Of a stretch of DNA of 58,417 nucleotides, positions 1-8,974 are shown piece by piece. Under the pieces are notes generated by a model. The model was given only the letters and a program-made list of their open reading frames with translations, did not search any database and was not told the origin of the DNA. Made by a program: the position numbers and the translations under genes. Each line of letters opens with the position of its first letter. The stretch's first letter is position 1. Source of the stretch: Alteromonas macleodii (GTDB taxonomy: Bacteria > Pseudomonadota > Gammaproteobacteria > Enterobacterales > Alteromonadaceae); NCBI RefSeq assembly GCF_903772925.1, contig NZ_LR812090.1, positions 1,139,816 through 1,198,232 on the forward strand, read 5' to 3'.

Positions 1-326
1 AAATAGGTACGGCGCTTTACGTTGCTATGCCAAGACCCTTCGTCTTCAATGTGCCCGGATCAGGACGAGACAGACTCGTCCAAATTAAAGTACAGCTATT
101 AGTGCGTGGTTCTGATAATGAAGAATTAGCAAAAACGCATATACCGCTTATTGAAGGTACGCTTTTGCAAGCTTTTAGTACGTCAAATGCAGACGATCTT
201 GTCACAGAGGCAGGTAAAATTGAGCTTCGTGAGCAAGCGGTAACTGAAGTACAAAAAGCATTGAAAGACATTACGGGCAGCGATGTTGTAGAGCGCGTAT
301 TGTTTACAGGTTTTGTCATGCAGTAA
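1..326 (+). CDS. fliL: Flagellar basal body-associated protein FliL (C-terminal part)
   Basis: The reading frame is open from the window edge (first full codon at base 3) to TAA at 324-326, so only about the last 107 residues are present and the real start lies outside. FliL is an inner-membrane protein with a periplasmic domain beside the stator. It supports motor torque and stator engagement. The visible part is the periplasmic domain, with strand-rich sequence such as RLVQIKVQLLVRG and the family-typical end RVLFTGFVMQ. It is followed by fliM after 27 bases, the standard order fliL-fliM-fliN. Identity is firm from both the sequence and the context. Confidence 0.93.
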   Translation, partial: IGTALYVAMPRPFVFNVPGSGRDRLVQIKVQLLVRGSDNEELAKTHIPLIEGTLLQAFSTSNADDLVTEAGKIELREQAVTEVQKALKDITGSDVVERVLFTGFVMQ

Positions 327-353
327 AGCATCGACTAAGTAAGGTAGAAGACG

Positions 354-1412
354 GTGAGTGATTTATTATCTCAAGATGAAATCGATGCCCTGTTACACGG
401 GGTAGATGATGTAGAAGAGGAAGAGGTCGGCAGTAGCGACTCTGACGCTTCTACGCTCGAGTACGACTTCTCCTCGCAAGATAGAATTGTGCGTGGGCGT
501 ATGCCTACGCTCGAAATTGTGAATGAACGTTTTGCCCGTCACATGCGTGTAAGTTTGTTTAACATGATGCGACGTTCAGCTGAAGTATCGATTAACGGTA
601 TTCAGATGATTAAGTTTGGCGAATATATTCATACGTTGTTCGTTCCAACGAGTCTGAACATGGTGCGTTTCCGTCCGCTTAAAGGTACTGGGCTAATTAC
701 TATGGAAGCTCGCTTGGTGTTTATTCTGGTAGATAACTTCTTTGGCGGTGACGGCCGGTACCATGCCAAAATCGAAGGCCGTGAATTCACGCCCACGGAA
801 CGCCGTATTATCCAGATGCTGCTTAAAATAATCTTTGAAGATTATAAAGAAGCCTGGGCACCGGTCATGGATGTGTCGTTTGAATATCTAGACTCAGAAG
901 TAAACCCTGCAATGGCGAACATTGTGAGTCCAACCGAGGTTGTAGTTATCAGCTCGTTTCATATCGAGCTAGATGGTGGCGGTGGCGACTTCCACGTGTC
1001 ATTGCCATACTCAATGTTAGAGCCTATTCGCGAACTCCTAGATGCAGGTGTTCAAAGCGATAAAGAAGATACAGATTTACGTTGGAGTAAGGCACTTCGC
1101 GATGAAATTATGGATGTGAAAGTAGCATTAACTACGCATATGCTAGACGTTGATGTACCGCTTCGCGATGTGATGGAGTTTAAGCCTGGCGATATCATCC
1201 CTGTGGAGATGCCAGAAACCATCACAGTATTGATTGAAGATTTACCCACGTTCAGGGCTAAATTAGGTCGCAGTCGCGACAATTTGGCACTGAAAATTGT
1301 AGAGAAGATTGCAAGACCGACTTCAGTGAAGTCTGAGCTACAGTTATTAACCCGCGGTGGGCGCATTATTGATAATGACGCAGAACTGCAAGTACTCGAA
1401 GAAGACCTGTAA
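354..1412 (+). CDS. fliM: Flagellar motor switch protein FliM
   Basis: This 352-residue protein begins at GTG 354, which gives the classic amino terminus MSDLLSQDEIDALLHGV, the EIDALL motif that binds phosphorylated CheY. The middle domain, roughly residues 50-230, is the CheC-like fold that contacts FliG. The C-terminal SpoA domain, about 265-340, packs with FliN in the C-ring at the cytoplasmic face of the motor. Length matches the family. It follows fliL and precedes fliN by 17 bases in one operon. CheY encoded downstream in the same locus is the expected partner that reverses rotation. Confidence 0.98.
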   Translation: MSDLLSQDEIDALLHGVDDVEEEEVGSSDSDASTLEYDFSSQDRIVRGRMPTLEIVNERFARHMRVSLFNMMRRSAEVSINGIQMIKFGEYIHTLFVPTSLNMVRFRPLKGTGLITMEARLVFILVDNFFGGDGRYHAKIEGREFTPTERRIIQMLLKIIFEDYKEAWAPVMDVSFEYLDSEVNPAMANIVSPTEVVVISSFHIELDGGGGDFHVSLPYSMLEPIRELLDAGVQSDKEDTDLRWSKALRDEIMDVKVALTTHMLDVDVPLRDVMEFKPGDIIPVEMPETITVLIEDLPTFRAKLGRSRDNLALKIVEKIARPTSVKSELQLLTRGGRIIDNDAELQVLEEDL

Positions 1413-1429
1413 GGTAGAGGGGAGTTCCC

Positions 1430-1837
1430 ATGAGTGAAGACGGTATGGACGATTGGGCAGCGGCGATGGCCGAACAAGCCGAATCTGAAGCGGAACAAGA
1501 GGCTGGCGATAACGAAGACGTACAAGTTGCTGAACTTGACGAATTAACTGACGACGCGCCTATCACGCAAGAAGAAAAGAAAAAGCTAGATACTATTCTA
1601 GATATTCCAGTGACTATTTCGATGGAAGTCGGCCGTAGTCAAATAAGTATCCGAAATCTGCTACAGTTGAACCAGGGTTCTGTGGTGGAGCTGGATCGTG
1701 TTGCCGGTGAGCCACTAGATGTATTAGTTAATGGCACGTTGATTGCTCATGGTGAAGTAGTAGTGGTCAACGACAAATTCGGTATTCGATTAACGGATGT
1801 TATTAGTCAAATTGAGAGAATCAAGAAGCTCAGATAA
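1430..1837 (+). CDS. fliN: Flagellar motor switch protein FliN
   Basis: The product has 135 residues and starts at ATG 1430 behind a strong GGGGAG site. It has an acidic, low-complexity N-terminal tail (about residues 1-45, rich in E, D, A and Q) and a C-terminal SpoA domain (about 55-132) with the motif VGRSQISIRNLLQLNQGSV and the end DVISQIERIKKLR. FliN forms the lower ring of the C-ring with FliM and also helps dock export substrates. fliO follows after 28 bases. Confidence 0.98.
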   Translation: MSEDGMDDWAAAMAEQAESEAEQEAGDNEDVQVAELDELTDDAPITQEEKKKLDTILDIPVTISMEVGRSQISIRNLLQLNQGSVVELDRVAGEPLDVLVNGTLIAHGEVVVVNDKFGIRLTDVISQIERIKKLR

Positions 1838-1865
1838 AACTTCTTATAAACTAAGGGGTTGCGCA

Positions 1866-2315
1866 ATGCTGCCCCTTTTATTTAGCCAGATAGCCGTCGC
1901 GCAATCGACCCAGTCAATCACCAATCCCACGTCGATACTGTCAATTTTCCTTTCCCTGCTGGTAGTCGTCGGCGTTATTTTTGCCTTAGCGTACGTAATG
2001 CGTCGGTTTAATGTCACTGCTATGGGCGGAAACCAAATGAAAGTGGCCGCCAGCATGGTTGTTGGCACAAAAGAAAAAATAATGGTAATTCAGGTGGGCG
2101 ATGAGCAGCATCTTATTGGTGTTACTAGCCACAATATTTCACATCTAAGCAAGTTAGACAAAAACCTTGATGTGCCTGTGAAAGGATTAAACAAAGCCAC
2201 AGGCGAGCAACAAAATGGAGCTGAGGTGTTTAAACAAAAGCTTGTTGCTGCGATGGCGGGGAAGCTTAACCCCAGCTTAGAAAAAGAAAAAAAGGAAGAG
2301 TCGAAAAATGCGTAA
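1866..2315 (+). CDS. fliO: Flagellar biosynthetic protein FliO
   Basis: FliO is a small membrane protein that helps assemble the FliP ring of the export gate. I chose ATG 1866 because it follows an AAGGGG ribosome site and gives a signal-like start [13 protein letters not shown]. The longer in-frame start at 1797 would overlap fliN by 41 bases. The 149-residue product has a hydrophobic N-terminus, one clear transmembrane segment ([26 protein letters not shown], cytoplasmic side marked by RR), and a cytoplasmic domain ending in a lysine/glutamate-rich tail. Its stop overlaps the fliP start by 8 bases, suggesting coupled translation. Confidence 0.92.
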   Translation: MLPLLFSQIAVAQSTQSITNPTSILSIFLSLLVVVGVIFALAYVMRRFNVTAMGGNQMKVAASMVVGTKEKIMVIQVGDEQHLIGVTSHNISHLSKLDKNLDVPVKGLNKATGEQQNGAEVFKQKLVAAMAGKLNPSLEKEKKEESKNA

Positions 2316-3063
2316 GTTTGCCTGGCTACTTTTAACCCTACCGTTATTGCTGCTCGTGGAGCCTGCTTATGCTCAGCAGGGGATTTCTGCAGTGACGGTT
2401 ACGACCAACCAAGACGGTTCGCAAGATTACACTATGACGCTTCAAGCGCTGTTTATTATGACAGCGTTAAGCCTTATCCCTGCGTTTATCATGATGATGA
2501 CATCGTTTACGCGTATCATCGTGGTACTGTCTATTCTGCGACAGGCAATTGGCCTTCAACAATCACCTTCGAACCAGATACTAATTGGCGTAAGTTTGTT
2601 TTTATCTATGTTCATTATGGCGCCGGTATTTGAAGAGGTGAACGAGCGCGCCTTGCAGCCCTATCTTAACGAGCAACTCACCAGTTTAGACGCTCTTGAG
2701 CAAGCCAAAGGGCCCATGCGCGCGTTTATGCTTTCTCAAACACGGGTAAAAGACCTAGAAACGTTTGTACGGATAGCCGGAGATGAAGGAAAATATGCAG
2801 ATACCAATGAAGTACCGCTAACCATCCTTATCCCCGCATTTGTAACCAGTGAACTTAAAACCGCGTTTCAAATCGGTTTTATGCTATTTATTCCCTTTCT
2901 TATTATTGACTTGGTGGTAGCGTCTATATTGATGGCCATGGGTATGATGATGCTCTCGCCTATGATTGTATCTTTGCCGTTTAAGCTCATGCTTTTTGTA
3001 TTGGTCGATGGCTGGAACCTTATTTTCGGAACGTTGGCGACCAGTTTTGGTATGGGCGTCTAG
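2308..3063 (+). CDS. fliP: Flagellar type III export gate protein FliP
   Basis: This 251-residue inner-membrane protein is the main subunit of the FliPQR export gate. It starts with a cleavable signal peptide ([16 protein letters not shown] to AYAQ, cut near residue 23), as is usual for FliP. Four membrane helices follow, with the FliP signature in [18 protein letters not shown] and the conserved C-terminal block [23 protein letters not shown]. The fliP stop TAG is part of the AGGAGG site for fliQ, so the two are tightly coupled. Confidence 0.98.
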   Translation: MRKFAWLLLTLPLLLLVEPAYAQQGISAVTVTTNQDGSQDYTMTLQALFIMTALSLIPAFIMMMTSFTRIIVVLSILRQAIGLQQSPSNQILIGVSLFLSMFIMAPVFEEVNERALQPYLNEQLTSLDALEQAKGPMRAFMLSQTRVKDLETFVRIAGDEGKYADTNEVPLTILIPAFVTSELKTAFQIGFMLFIPFLIIDLVVASILMAMGMMMLSPMIVSLPFKLMLFVLVDGWNLIFGTLATSFGMGV

Positions 3064-3071
3064 GAGGGCTT

Positions 3072-3341
3072 ATGTCACCAGAAGTCTTTGTAGAAATACT
3101 GCGAGAAGCCATGTTCATGGTTATTGTCTTGGTGTCCGCGGTGATTGTTCCAAGCCTCATCGTGGGCTTAGTAGTGGCTGTATTCCAGGCTGCTACCAGT
3201 ATCAACGAACAAACCATGAGTTTCTTACCTCGCTTGCTTGTCACGCTTCTCGCACTGAGCTGGGGAGGAAACTGGCTGGTACAACAGCTTATGGATTTTA
3301 CTTTCAGAATGGTTGATATGATCCCGCAGGTTGTGGGGTAG
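3072..3341 (+). CDS. fliQ: Flagellar export gate protein FliQ
   Basis: The 89-residue protein has two transmembrane helices around the conserved sequence ATSINEQTMSFLPRL, the FliQ signature. Four FliQ copies wrap around the FliP5-FliR1 core of the secretion gate. The start at ATG 3072 lies 5 bases after AGGAGG. Length and topology are standard. fliR begins 12 bases downstream. Confidence 0.98.
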   Translation: MSPEVFVEILREAMFMVIVLVSAVIVPSLIVGLVVAVFQAATSINEQTMSFLPRLLVTLLALSWGGNWLVQQLMDFTFRMVDMIPQVVG

Positions 3342-3353
3342 AAGGCTGACGCT

Positions 3354-4133
3354 GTGGAAGTAGAACTCGCCACCATCAATCAATTTCTTGCGGACATGCT
3401 GCTGCCATTTATGCGCATTAGCGGCTTGTTCGTGGCCATGATTGGCTTAAGTGCTAAATCAATTCCCCCGCAGGTAAGAGCCCTGCTGGGTATAATGCTA
3501 ACGCTCATCATCATGCCAGTAGTCCCTCCATCACCTATAGAAAACTTGGTGGATGTGGGCACATTTTTAATTGTTATACAGCAGTTGCTTATTGGTATTG
3601 CTATTGGCTTTATTTCCATGATGGTACTTAATACCTTCGTGCTTGCAGGCCAAATCATAGCCATGCAAACAGGTTTGGGGTTCGCGTCTATTGTTGACCC
3701 CGTAAACGGTATAAACGTACCTGCGGTTGGTCAGTTTTATCTAATATTGGCGACCTTATTGTTTTGGACGTTGGATGGGCATTTGTCCATGATCCAAATG
3801 ATAGTAATGAGCTTCGAGGCGTTTCCCATAGGCGAAGCATGGTGGACAGGTGAACAGTTCCGAGATATTGCCCATTGGGGCGGTTGGATGTTTATATCCG
3901 CAGTAACCTTATCTCTAGCGCCCATTGTGTCACTACTTATAGTGAATTTAGCGTTTGGTGTAATGACCAAGGCTGCACCCCAGCTAAACATTTTTAGTAT
4001 TGGCTTTTCCATTGCTCAGGTAATGGGATTACTGATTATTTGGATAACACTTGATAACTTTACTGCACACTTCGAAACCCAATGGTTTAGAGCCGAACAG
4101 TTTATGTGTGAACTATTGAATATTTGTTCGTAG
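3354..4133 (+). CDS. fliR: Flagellar export gate protein FliR
   Basis: This 259-residue polytopic membrane protein starts at GTG 3354, giving MEVELATINQFLADMLLPF. It has about six hydrophobic helices, including the conserved GLGFASIVDPVNG region around residue 110. FliR is the single-copy member of the FliPQR gate. It ends 6 bases before flhB, matching its direct contact with FlhB in the complex. Confidence 0.97.
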   Translation: MEVELATINQFLADMLLPFMRISGLFVAMIGLSAKSIPPQVRALLGIMLTLIIMPVVPPSPIENLVDVGTFLIVIQQLLIGIAIGFISMMVLNTFVLAGQIIAMQTGLGFASIVDPVNGINVPAVGQFYLILATLLFWTLDGHLSMIQMIVMSFEAFPIGEAWWTGEQFRDIAHWGGWMFISAVTLSLAPIVSLLIVNLAFGVMTKAAPQLNIFSIGFSIAQVMGLLIIWITLDNFTAHFETQWFRAEQFMCELLNICS

Positions 4134-4139
4134 GAAAAC

Positions 4140-5264
4140 ATGGCAGATTCAAGCGAAAAAACAGAAGACCCCACGGGGAAAAAACTCGAAGATGCCCGAA
4201 AAAAAGGGCAGCTGGCCCGTTCCCGTGAACTATCTACAACTTTAGTGCTTATTGTCAGCGCCTTTATGTTTTTATTTGTGGGTGAATGGGTTGCTGAATC
4301 TGTTTTCAAGCTTACCCAGCGAATGTTTATTCTCTCTCGCGACGAAACTTATGATACTACCCACATGTTCGGCGCTTGGGGCGAAGCTTTCTCAGCGGTA
4401 GGTCCAGCCGTGTTGCTTTATATGGTGGTTGCCATGATAGCCGGCATCTATGGCTCTATTGCACTTGGTGGTTTTAATTTTACCTGGGAAGGTGCAAAGC
4501 CTAAGGGCTCCAAAATGAGTCCAATTCAGGGCTTCAAGCGAATGTTCGGTATGAACGGCTTGGTTGAGCTATTAAAATCTATCGCTAAAGTTGTGGTTAT
4601 CATCAGTATGGCCATAGGGGCGCTGTTGTTCTTCGAAGATGAAGCGCTGCATTTAGATATGGAGCTCTATCCGGGCAACCTGTTTCACGCTATGGACATA
4701 CTTAAATGGGCATTTCTCATTCTAGTATGTGGCATGATCCCCATCGCGCTCATCGATGTGCCTTATCAAATGTATAAGCACAACAAAGAAATGAAAATGA
4801 CCAAGCAAGAGGTTAAAGACGAGCGCAAAAATGCAGAGGGCGACCCTATGGTTAAAGGCCGTATTCGCCGTTTGCAGTATCAAGCAGCTACCAAGCGCAT
4901 GATGCAGGAAGTACCTCAGGCAGACGTGGTAGTAACCAACCCGACTCACTTTTCAGTAGCGATTAAGTATGATGAACAGGGCGTAAGAGCACCTGTTGTG
5001 GTGGCAAAAGGGGCTGATGAATTGGCCATGCATATCAGAAAAATTGCTACCGCCAATGACGTACCCTTAATACCTTCTCCTGTACTTGCTCGTGCCATCT
5101 TTTATTCGACAGAAGTCGACGATGAAATTCCGAACGCCTTATTTATGGCGGTAGCGCAGGTGCTAGCACACGTCTATCAGCTTAAAGCACATAGGGCAGG
5201 AAAGGGTAAGCGTCCTAAACCACTTAAACGAGATTTGCCTATTCCTCCAGAATACCGTCGCTAA
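4140..5264 (+). CDS. flhB: Flagellar export switch protein FlhB
   Basis: FlhB has 374 residues. It sits around the export gate and switches substrate specificity from rod/hook to filament subunits after self-cleavage. The N-terminal half has four membrane helices after a charged start (SSEKTEDPTGKKLEDARKKG). The cytoplasmic half carries the autocleavage motif NPTH at residues 267-270, intact, with the expected VATKRMMQ-like region before it. The basic tail ends in KPLKRDLPIPPEYRR. The stop TAA is followed at once by a GTG that may open a small gene, described in the next entry. Confidence 0.98.
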   Translation: MADSSEKTEDPTGKKLEDARKKGQLARSRELSTTLVLIVSAFMFLFVGEWVAESVFKLTQRMFILSRDETYDTTHMFGAWGEAFSAVGPAVLLYMVVAMIAGIYGSIALGGFNFTWEGAKPKGSKMSPIQGFKRMFGMNGLVELLKSIAKVVVIISMAIGALLFFEDEALHLDMELYPGNLFHAMDILKWAFLILVCGMIPIALIDVPYQMYKHNKEMKMTKQEVKDERKNAEGDPMVKGRIRRLQYQAATKRMMQEVPQADVVVTNPTHFSVAIKYDEQGVRAPVVVAKGADELAMHIRKIATANDVPLIPSPVLARAIFYSTEVDDEIPNALFMAVAQVLAHVYQLKAHRAGKGKRPKPLKRDLPIPPEYRR

Positions 5265-5413
5265 GTGACTATTTTACTGCGGTTTTTTTTGGCTTTTTTA
5301 TACTTATCGCATACTTTTGGGGTCTATTGGTATATGTAAATGCCGCTTTGTATAAAGCTGGCACGTTAGTTGAAAACTCTATTGAAGATTTACATAAAGC
5401 GTCAATTTTCTGA
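5265..5413 (+). CDS. Candidate small membrane protein between flhB and flhA, interrupted by a frame change
   Basis: The 166 bases between flhB and flhA are not empty. From base 5270 to TGA 5411-5413 one frame reads as a credible small protein: a hydrophobic helix (FFGFFILIAYFWGLLVYV) then an amphipathic tail (LYKAGTLVENSIEDLHKASIF). That frame has no ATG or GTG start. A GTG at 5265, directly after the flhB stop, opens another frame (MTILLRFF) that runs into eight Ts at 5283-5290. A -1 slip there, or one extra T, joins the two into a 49-residue protein. It ends just before the flhA ribosome site GAGAG. I do not recognise the family. It could be a programmed frameshift, a sequencing error in the T run, a rare start codon or a decayed gene. 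Confidence 0.42.
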
Positions 5414-5430
5414 TAGAGAGACACCAAGCC

Positions 5431-7530
5431 ATGCAGTTATCCGGTTATCTTCAGCGATTCGATAAAAATCAGCTGCAAAATTTTACCAGTGGTTTAGGCG
5501 CGCCTATTGTCCTTTTGGCAATCATGGGAATGGTAATACTACCCATGCCGCCGTTTTTACTCGACGTATTGTTTAGCTTTAATATTGCGCTCTCTCTCGT
5601 CATCATTTTGGTGGCGGTACTCACTCAACGGCCTGTGGATTTTGGTATTTTCCCACTTGTGCTACTAATTGCGACAGTTCTGCGTCTGGCACTAAACGTT
5701 GCATCTACGCGGGTTGTATTACTTTACGGTCACGAAGGGGGAGATGCAGCAGGGAAGGTGATTGAAGCCTTCGGTGCGGTTGTTATCGGCGGTAACTATG
5801 CTGTGGGTATTGTTGTCTTCGCTATCCTTCTTATTATTAACTTCAAGGTAGTAACCGCAGGTGCGGGACGTATTTCAGAAGTAAGTGCTCGCTTTACCTT
5901 GGATGCTATGCCAGGTAAGCAAATGGCAATTGACGCTGATCTGAACGCAGGCTATATCGATCAAGACCAAGCGCGTCAGCGTCGCGAAGAAATAACCGCA
6001 GAGGCTGACTTTTACGGGTCGATGGACGGTGCATCAAAGTTTGTAAAAGGTGATGCGGTTGCCGGTCTTTTTATCATGCTCATCAATATCGTTGGCGGGT
6101 TATTTATAGGCATGATTCAGCACGATCTCTCATTTGGAAATGCCATAGAGATCTACACCATCTTGACCATTGGTGATGGTTTGGTGGCGCAGATACCTTC
6201 ATTACTACTTTCGGTAGCTACGGCGATTATCGTTACTCGTGAAAACGAAACCCAGGAAATGGGAAAAGAAATCCGTGGCCAGCTAGGCAATAATCAAGCG
6301 CTTTATATTGCATCAGGCGTGCTTTTCGTCATGGGTATCATCCCGGGTATGCCTCATATCGCATTCTTGGGTTTTTCATTTTTGATTGCAGGGTTTGCGT
6401 ATTGGCAGACAGTTCAAGCTAAGAAGAAAGCTGCAGAACCTCAATTACCAGAGAACATTGCAAAAGACGAAACTGTTGCACCTGAAGTTAAAGAGCTGGG
6501 ATGGGACGACGTTCAGCAGGTGGATACCATTGGTTTAGAAGTGGGCTATCGCTTAATTCCTCTTGTTGATAAATCTCAAGGTGGCGAGTTGTTGACACGA
6601 ATTAAAGGCGTGCGTAAAAAACTTTCCCAAGAACTCGGCTTCCTTATTCCACCTGTTCATATACGCGACAACTTAGACTTAGAGCCTAACACTTACACCA
6701 TCGCTATGCTCGGCGTCACTATTGGCGATTCCGTTATAAGTCACGACGAAGAACTTGCCATTAACCCCGGACAAGTGTTCGGAAAATTAGAGGGGCGCGC
6801 TACTAAAGACCCTGCTTTCGGGTTAGATGCGGTGTGGATTAAGCCTAATAAGCGCGAGCACGCGCAAACTCTTGGATACACGGTTGTTGATGCCGCCACT
6901 GTTGTTGCGACTCATCTTAGTCAGTTACTTTCCAATAACGCCTATCAGTTACTTGGGCATGAAGAAGCGCAGCAGCTTTTAGATATGCTCGCCAAACAGC
7001 ACCCTAAATTAGTTGAAGGTTTAGTACCCGATATTCTGCCGCTTAGTACAGTTGTGAAAGTGCTGCAAACCTTGCTATTTGAAGGTGTGCCTATTCGCGA
7101 TATGCGCACCATTGTTCAGACTCTTAGTGAATACGGTACACGAAGCCAAGACCCAGATGTACTGGTGTCTGCAGTGCGTATAGCACTCAAGCGTTTAATC
7201 GTTCAAGAAATTACCCAAGGGGCGAAAGAGATACCTGTCATAACCTTGGCGCCAGAGTTGGAACAGATGTTGCACCAGTCCCTTCAAGCAGGTGGCGAAG
7301 ACGGTGCTGGTATCGAACCAGGTCTGGCAGACAAGCTGCAAAAATCATTGCAGCAAGCCAGTCAGCAGCAAGAGTTAGAAGGGGAACCTGCAGTACTCCT
7401 TACCTCAGGCATGCTACGACCCGTTCTGTCTCGCTTCTTAAAGTATTCTGTTGTTGGGCTGCATGTTCTTTCATACCAAGAAGTGCCTGACGACAAACAA
7501 ATAAAAATAGTCAGTTCGGTCGGTCAATAA
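5431..7530 (+). CDS. flhA: Flagellar export apparatus protein FlhA
   Basis: FlhA, 699 residues, forms the nonameric ring of the flagellar type III export gate. Residues about 20-330 hold eight membrane helices with the FHIPEP-family signature around RFTLDAMPGKQMAIDADLNAG. The rest is the cytoplasmic domain that binds chaperone-substrate complexes. Start ATG 5431 follows GAGAGACACC. The gap after flhB (166 bases) is far longer than other gaps here. flhF begins 29 bases after the stop. Confidence 0.98.
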   Translation: MQLSGYLQRFDKNQLQNFTSGLGAPIVLLAIMGMVILPMPPFLLDVLFSFNIALSLVIILVAVLTQRPVDFGIFPLVLLIATVLRLALNVASTRVVLLYGHEGGDAAGKVIEAFGAVVIGGNYAVGIVVFAILLIINFKVVTAGAGRISEVSARFTLDAMPGKQMAIDADLNAGYIDQDQARQRREEITAEADFYGSMDGASKFVKGDAVAGLFIMLINIVGGLFIGMIQHDLSFGNAIEIYTILTIGDGLVAQIPSLLLSVATAIIVTRENETQEMGKEIRGQLGNNQALYIASGVLFVMGIIPGMPHIAFLGFSFLIAGFAYWQTVQAKKKAAEPQLPENIAKDETVAPEVKELGWDDVQQVDTIGLEVGYRLIPLVDKSQGGELLTRIKGVRKKLSQELGFLIPPVHIRDNLDLEPNTYTIAMLGVTIGDSVISHDEELAINPGQVFGKLEGRATKDPAFGLDAVWIKPNKREHAQTLGYTVVDAATVVATHLSQLLSNNAYQLLGHEEAQQLLDMLAKQHPKLVEGLVPDILPLSTVVKVLQTLLFEGVPIRDMRTIVQTLSEYGTRSQDPDVLVSAVRIALKRLIVQEITQGAKEIPVITLAPELEQMLHQSLQAGGEDGAGIEPGLADKLQKSLQQASQQQELEGEPAVLLTSGMLRPVLSRFLKYSVVGLHVLSYQEVPDDKQIKIVSSVGQ

Positions 7531-7559
7531 TCTGACACTGGGTGATTGGAGAGGTTGCA

Positions 7560-8969
7560 ATGAAAATTAGACGTTTCTTCGGCAAAGATATGCGTGAGGC
7601 GCTAAGCCAAGTTAAAGCTGAGTTGGGCAGTGATGCTGTGATCATGTCAAATCGCAAAGTCGCTGACGGCATCGAGCTTGTAGCAGCCTACGACAAAGAG
7701 CCTGAAGCTAAGCTTTTCACGCCTAAGGCAGCACCACAAGCCGCGGCAAAAACACCTGGCCAAAAGGCTGTGCCTAGCTTAAGTGAAATTATTGGCGATG
7801 ACGGTCCTGACAGCTTAAAAGCGTTGCTGGAAAAGCAGCATGGTGGAAACCCAGTTGCAAGCAGTTCTGCACAACCAAAACAGCCAATGTCAGCGAACGC
7901 TAAGCACGCCAACGAAATTGCCTCTCACTTAGATTTTTCAGAAGCGTTTATCGACGACCTTGGAACACAATCGCCAGCTCAAGATGTTGTCGAGCAAGAG
8001 ACTTTTCCTGAGCACCAGGCGTCAAGTATGGGTGAAACACCTGTATCCCAGTCAGCTGAACTAGCTCAAATCAAAGAAGAGTTAGCTTCACTTCGCGACG
8101 TATTGCAGTATCAAGTTGCTGACTTAATGGAAGCGAAGAACAAGCGTCAAAAACCTGTTCATCAATATCTGGTCACGCGATTAACCGATATGGGGCTGAG
8201 TAGTGCACTAGCAACACAACTGATTAGCTATACACCGGCTCATTACAACGAACGTGACGCGTGGGTATATCTTCTTAACCTATTGGCTAATCGCATAAAT
8301 GTTACCGGAAACGATATACTTAGCTCACAAGGTGCTGTTGCATTAGTTGGGCCTACTGGTACAGGTAAAACAACCACAGTTGCAAAGTTGGCCGCCCGCT
8401 ACGCGCAGAAATATGGTGCAGAATCGGTGGCTATGATTACTATTGATACGTATAGAATTGCAGCCTATGAGCAACTAGCGACATACGGAAAAATTATTGG
8501 CTGTACTGTGCGAAAAGCGCAAACTAGTGAAGAACTTGCAGATTTATTGTTCCAACTTCGTCATAAGCGACTAGTATTGATTGATACAGCAGGTTTTAGT
8601 CAGCGTGATAGTCGATTAATTAAGCAAATTAAGCAGTTCGACAATGGCCAAATGCCAAAAGTTAAAAAATATTTGGTAGCGCAAGCCAATACGCAATATC
8701 CGGCTTTGCAGAGAATCATTCAAGCCTATGACGATATTGAACTAAGTGGCTGTATTTTCACAAAGTTAGATGAGTGCTACTCTTTAGGAGAGGTACTTAG
8801 TGCAGCGGTTGAATATCAACTACCGGTTAGTTATGTCACCGATGGTCAAAAAGTGCCTGAAGACATTAAGATTGCAGAAGCGAAATCTTTGGTTTCCGCT
8901 GCTGCAAAGCTTTATAAAAAGTACGGTTTGAATCATACTAGTGGTAACAACGCAATTAAAACAGCATAA
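7560..8969 (+). CDS. flhF: Flagellar polar placement GTPase FlhF
   Basis: FlhF is an SRP-type GTPase that marks the pole where the flagellum is built. The start at ATG 7560 follows GGAGAGG and yields MKIRRFFGKDMREALSQVK; a GTG at 7542 is also in frame but lies upstream of that site. The 469-residue product has an N-terminal basic domain, a low-complexity linker (about 60-170), and the NG domain with P-loop GPTGTGKTT at 264-272, later ITIDTYRIAAYEQL and the KLDE guanine-specificity motif. It precedes flhG, its antagonist. Confidence 0.97.
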   Translation: MKIRRFFGKDMREALSQVKAELGSDAVIMSNRKVADGIELVAAYDKEPEAKLFTPKAAPQAAAKTPGQKAVPSLSEIIGDDGPDSLKALLEKQHGGNPVASSSAQPKQPMSANAKHANEIASHLDFSEAFIDDLGTQSPAQDVVEQETFPEHQASSMGETPVSQSAELAQIKEELASLRDVLQYQVADLMEAKNKRQKPVHQYLVTRLTDMGLSSALATQLISYTPAHYNERDAWVYLLNLLANRINVTGNDILSSQGAVALVGPTGTGKTTTVAKLAARYAQKYGAESVAMITIDTYRIAAYEQLATYGKIIGCTVRKAQTSEELADLLFQLRHKRLVLIDTAGFSQRDSRLIKQIKQFDNGQMPKVKKYLVAQANTQYPALQRIIQAYDDIELSGCIFTKLDECYSLGEVLSAAVEYQLPVSYVTDGQKVPEDIKIAEAKSLVSAAAKLYKKYGLNHTSGNNAIKTA

Positions 8970-8974
8970 GCAGT

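Noticed and set aside
1797..1865. Longer start for fliO
   Set aside because: It would overlap fliN by 41 bases and add charged residues before the signal-like start; ATG 1866 has an AAGGGG site.
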